From contig MU646413.1 in NCBI GenBank assembly GCA_026770585.1, positions 410,870 through 424,520 of the forward strand: DNA of 13,651 nt, written 5' to 3'. Origin of the DNA: Baffinella frigidus (lineage: Eukaryota; Cryptophyceae; Cryptomonadales; Baffinellaceae). The position numbers were made by a program, and so were the translations under genes. Every line of letters starts with the position of its first letter. The first letter of the stretch is position 1. Positions 6,695 to 10,700 of this stretch are shown one piece after another. The notes under the pieces were generated by a model that made no database searches, was not told the DNA's origin, and saw nothing but the letters and a program-made list of their open reading frames with translations.

Positions 6695-6992
6695 CCTGCG
6701 CACCCCCCTAACCCCGAAACCCAGCCCCCCTAAACCCTGAACTCCAAGCCCGAAACCCGAAACCCGAAACCCCAAAGCGCTGCGCTCCTCCCGGACCCCT
6801 GAACCCTAAGCCCTACTGTAAAGCAGCTTATTGTAAAGCAGCCCAAACCCCGAATCCCGAAACCCCAAACCCCAAACCAGAAACCAGAAACCAGAAACCC
6901 CAAACTAGACACTCGAAACCCGAAACCAGAAACCCGAAACCAGAAACCAGAAACTAGACACCCGAAACCCGAAACCCGAAACCCGAAACCAG
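6695..6992 (+). repeat. Telomere-like 7-mer block (CCCGAAA and CCAGAAA variants)
   Basis: C-rich 7-base units run with few breaks: CCCTAAA, CCCGAAA, CCCCAAA and long runs of ACCAGAA (around 6877-6897). A small non-telomeric break lies near 6776-6840. Long GFGFRVSG-type frames on the minus strand are products of this periodicity and not genes. Confidence 0.85.
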
Positions 6993-7035
6993 AAAGCATG
7001 GGGTGCATATGGCGGCCGTGTTGATACTAATGCAG
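6993..7035 (+). pseudogene. Possible exon (HMAAVLILMQ block) ahead of the TLC exons
   Basis: The block follows AAACCAG at the end of the telomere-like array and stops at CAG|GT. It encodes KHGVHMAAVLILMQ. A related block with silent and conservative changes is at 1318-1353. Early TLC domains often have a small-residue-H-A motif leading into a helix, which this vaguely matches. Its end phase does not match the start of the next exon at 7651, so either another exon lies between or this is a decayed piece. Confidence 0.3.
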
Positions 7036-7073
7036 GTCTCGCTCAGGCCATGCCTGTGCGCTGCTGTCTCGTA

Positions 7074-7194
7074 TACAGGGGTACCTCGCTCATAAGAAAC
7101 AGCCCCTCCCATAGGACCGCGATAGGGCCCTAGGCATAGGCCTACTGTAGGGTCCTAGGGGGTGGCGCTTTCTTTTGAGCGAGGTACTCCTGTA
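7074..7194. mobile_element. Family-1 element, distal copy
   Basis: The left end TACAGGGGTACCTCGCTCAT and the right end GAGCGAGGTACTCCTGTA bracket the usual CCCTAGGCATAGGCCTACTG core. It is about 121 bases. It is more than 5 kb from the other family-1 copies and only mildly diverged. Confidence 0.85.
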
Positions 7195-7202
7195 GCCTTC
7201 GA

Positions 7203-7510
7203 TTTCAATTCGGAAGATCAATGAGCCAGTTCCACTTTTATGCTATGTCAGGCATACGGGTTTTATGCCTAACATGACATAGCATATCCGCCCTAACAAA
7301 CTACAAATTCATCTCGGAAGATAACTGAATCTGTTGCTTTCCAATAGGAGGTTGGATAGGAGAAATTAGATAGGGCAAAGTGAATTCAATTAGGCCTCCT
7401 AACTAAATGAAAACTGTAATGAGGGAACTGATTCAGTTATCTTTCGAGATGAAAATCAAAGCCTTACATAGTATGAAAGGTGGAACGGATTCAGCAATCT
7501 TCAGAGATAG
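7203..7510. mobile_element. Nested foldback element of about 300 bases
   Basis: There are three levels of inverted repeat. Outer arms: TTCGGAAGAT...GTTCCACTTTTATGCTATG against the complement at about 7468-7505. Inner arms: TTCATCTCGGAAGATAACTG plus AATC (about 7308-7331) against GATTCAGTTATCTTTCGAGA plus TGAA (about 7430-7453). A small hairpin sits at 7242-7284 (ATGCTATGTCAGGC...GACATAGCAT). The sequence is AT-rich compared with its surroundings and has no ORF. It is either one complex foldback or one element inserted in another. Confidence 0.65.
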
Positions 7511-7539
7511 AATTTGTTTTATGTAAAGCAACTGACGAA

Positions 7540-7650
7540 ACCCCTCAACCCTCAACCCTAAAAACGAAAAACGTTTTTTTCCTCAGGAACCCCTGAGCCC
7601 TACACCCGAAACCCGAAACCCGAAACCCGAAACCCTGAACCCTCAAACAG
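7540..7650 (+). repeat. Telomere-like block up to the first TLC exon
   Basis: CCCTCAA, CCCTAAA and CCCGAAA units run up to CCCTCAAACAG at 7650. The final CAG is the acceptor proposed for the exon starting at 7651. Confidence 0.75.
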
Positions 7651-7753
7651 GGCGTGGCTGCACACAGGGCTAACCTACGCAGGGTTCATCTACATCCTGC
7701 TCGATTCCCTCTGGATGGTGCTGCAACCCTCCATCGTCAAGTCTCCGGGCATG
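7651..7753 (+). CDS. TLC gene, exon a
   Basis: The exon follows CAAACAG and ends ...GGCATG|GTATGA. One base completes the previous codon, then 34 codons follow. It encodes AWLHTGLTYAGFIYILLDSL, then WMVLQPSIVKSPGM: one hydrophobic helix with a D near its end and the QP.IVKSP turn. In TLC proteins the corresponding helix precedes the HH motif. A partial second copy with the same donor position is at 7843-7899. Confidence 0.6.
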
Positions 7754-10700
7754 GTATGATCCCAACCGCGAAAACGAGTAAAAGTGTTAGCTCTGGTGAA
7801 ATGTTCTGGCTCAGAGTACAGTGGCAGTCCTCAAAAAGGCACGTTCTTGATTCCCTCTGGATGGTGCTGCAACCCTTCATCGTCAAGTCTCCGGGCATGG
7901 TATACCCTAAACCCTACCCTCTAAGCCCTAAACCCCAAACCCTACACCCTAAGCAAAAGGTTGACTTTCGAAAGGGTTGACTTTCGGACACCGCGAACAG
8001 GTTGCGGGGCCCTAAACCCTAACCCATAAACCCTAAACCCTCAACCCTAAACACTAAACACTAAACACTAAACACTAAACACTCAACACTAAATCCTAAA
8101 CACTAAACCTTAAACCCTAAACTCTAAACCCTGAACCCTAAACCCTAACCCTAAACCCTAAACCTTAAACCCTAAACTCTAAACCCTAAACCCTAAACCC
8201 TAACCCTGAACCCTAAACCCTAAACCCTAAATCCTCAACCCTAAACCCTAAACACTAAACACTAAACCCTAAACCCTAAACCCCAAACCCCAAACAAGGT
8301 TGTCTGACACCACGTCGCGATGCTCATGGTCCCTCAAACACTAAAAACTAAACACTGAACCCCAAACCCCAAACCCTAAACCCTAAAGAGTAAGGAGAAA
8401 GATTGACTTTCCAGCGAAAGATTGACTTTCCAGCGAAAGGTTGACTTTCCAGCGAAAGGTTGACTTTCGGGCATCGCAAACAGGTTATGGGGCACCACAT
8501 CGCGACTCTCATGGTCCTCGCCGGTTGAATAACCCCTAAGCGATACGCGACACCCTACGGTAGGCAATCCGTAGGAACATAGGGGGGGGTCCTACGGATA
8601 AATCCCCTATGTTCCTACGGATTGCCTACCGTAGGGTATCTCTTACGGATAAGGTAACGGAAACCCTTCGTCAGGTTGTGGGGCACCACATTGCGACGCT
8701 CATGGTCCTCGCCGGTTGAATAACCCCTAAGCGATACGAGACACCTTACGGTAGGCAATCCGTAGGAACATAGGGGGGGTTCCTACGGTAGGCAATCCGT
8801 AGGAACATAGGGGGGGGTCCTACGGATAAGGTAACGGAACCCCTTCGTCAGGTTGTGGGGCACCACATCGCAACACTCATGGTGCTCGCCGACCCTCTGT
8901 CGGAGCCCCGCCACCGCGTCTACACGTCCGGTAACTGTTGACTAAATTCTAATTCACTGCAAATCCAAAATCTCGAGATTTTGTAAAAGTCAATTCACCC
9001 ACAAAATCTGTCAACTTAGAAACGAGGTACCCGTAATGCAAAGGTTCATGCAGACTAGGTAGAGCACCGGGGGGAAAAAACAAGGCAACTACGTGAGGGG
9101 TTGTCTTGTTTTTTTCACTCGATTCACTTCTGAACAACGCCGCCCCGAAGGCGATGTCCGATTTCAAATATCTCGACGATGATACTGAGATCTTTCAAAG
9201 ATTTCGGTATCATCGTCGAGATAATTGAAATCGGACATCGCACGCTCTGGAAAAACTCACAAACGGGGGAAGGGCCCGCCTCGGGACCTTCAAGGGGGAC
9301 CTAAAATATTGAACGGCTCCAATTCCAGACCATTGGTCGTTTGTAAAGTTGATTCTTAAGGTAGAGAAAACATGCCAAAAGTCAATACGCAAGACCTCGA
9401 TTTCTCGGTGGTGCTCTCCCCATTCTGCATCCCCCCTTGCGTAATGGGTACTTCGAAAACTGATTTTCGCCTGGAGTTGACTAATGGAAAAACTCCGCCC
9501 TGGCAGTGCAGTTCTTTGTCTGCAGGTCGCCGCGGTTGACTAATCATCTAGCTCTGTTCCACGTGATGTCGCCTCATCATTAAAAACATTTCGCCGTCAT
9601 TATTACTTTTAAAGGAGGATTTCCCGTACAAATTACCTGTCCATCTACGGCTAAATGTTTTTAATGATGAGACGAAATCAAGTGGGACAGAGCTAGATCA
9701 TCCCTTTCCCTGGTACTAATCCTGCCCGGTTTAGTCACCGTCCTGGTACAAACCCTGCTGGGGGGGGGGGGGGTCTACTTTAGATGCTATTTTGAGATAA
9801 AAACCATGCCTAAGATAGCATGAAAGTCCATTTTTTGCAAATTTTCCTGATTTCCTGACCTGACCTCGATTCCGCGCGAAGCCCATTTCGACAATACAAA
9901 CCCTGCCGGGGGGGGGTCTACTTCAGATACTCACCCCCAGAAGGAATTGAAAGCTTTCCTTCAGAAAGTAGAGCTATTCCGGTAGGTCTTAGCCGATCCT
10001 AAACCGTAAAACCTCAACCCTAACCCCCAAACCCTGAACCCTGAACCCTAAACCCTAAACCCTAAACCCCAAACCACAAACCACAAACCACAAACCACAA
10101 ACCCCAAACCCCAAACCCCAAGCCCCAAACCCCAAACCACAACCCCCAAACACCAAACACCAAACACCAAACCAGCGTGCCTGCTGGTGGAGATCAACAC
10201 CCTCCTTCTCCTCTTGCGCCGACGGTACGCCCCCCCACCTCAGCCATGATAGCTCTTGTCTCTGAGGCGGGCCCGGTTCCGCGACCTTCCTATGGAGCAC
10301 TCGGGCGTATTGTAGAAATGGGCTCCGCGCGGATTTCTAAAACGTGAGGTGAGGAGGTCAGGAACGTCTTTTTGAGAAAAAATCGTCGAAAATGAACTTT
10401 TGTGCTATCTTGAGGGTGGTTGATTCTATTTTAGGCATCTTGCCCATGCCTAAGATAGCATAAAAGTTCGTTTTCGACGTTTTTTTCTCGAAAAGACGTT
10501 TTTCCTGACCTGACCTTGAATCCGCGCGGAGCCCATTTCTACAATAGCGGACAAGGGAGGCAGCCCGTAAGCTGGAGGTCCCGAGTTCACCCCTAGTGTT
10601 CAGGGTTGATTGAGGGGTTACAACCCGTCAACTCAAGGCTACCTAGCTCTGCCGTCTGCCCCCACGCGTCTCTCTGCGCTGACCTGCACGCAGGACGTCT

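Noticed and set aside
6563-7008. Minus-strand frames reading GFGFRVSGFG and similar
   Set aside because: These are translations of 7-base telomere-like repeats; a 7-base period cycles through all frames and gives long open frames without selection.
7654-7980. 108-residue ORF starting at GTG
   Set aside because: It is a shifted frame over exon a; the frame with hydrophobic helix and splice sites fits better.
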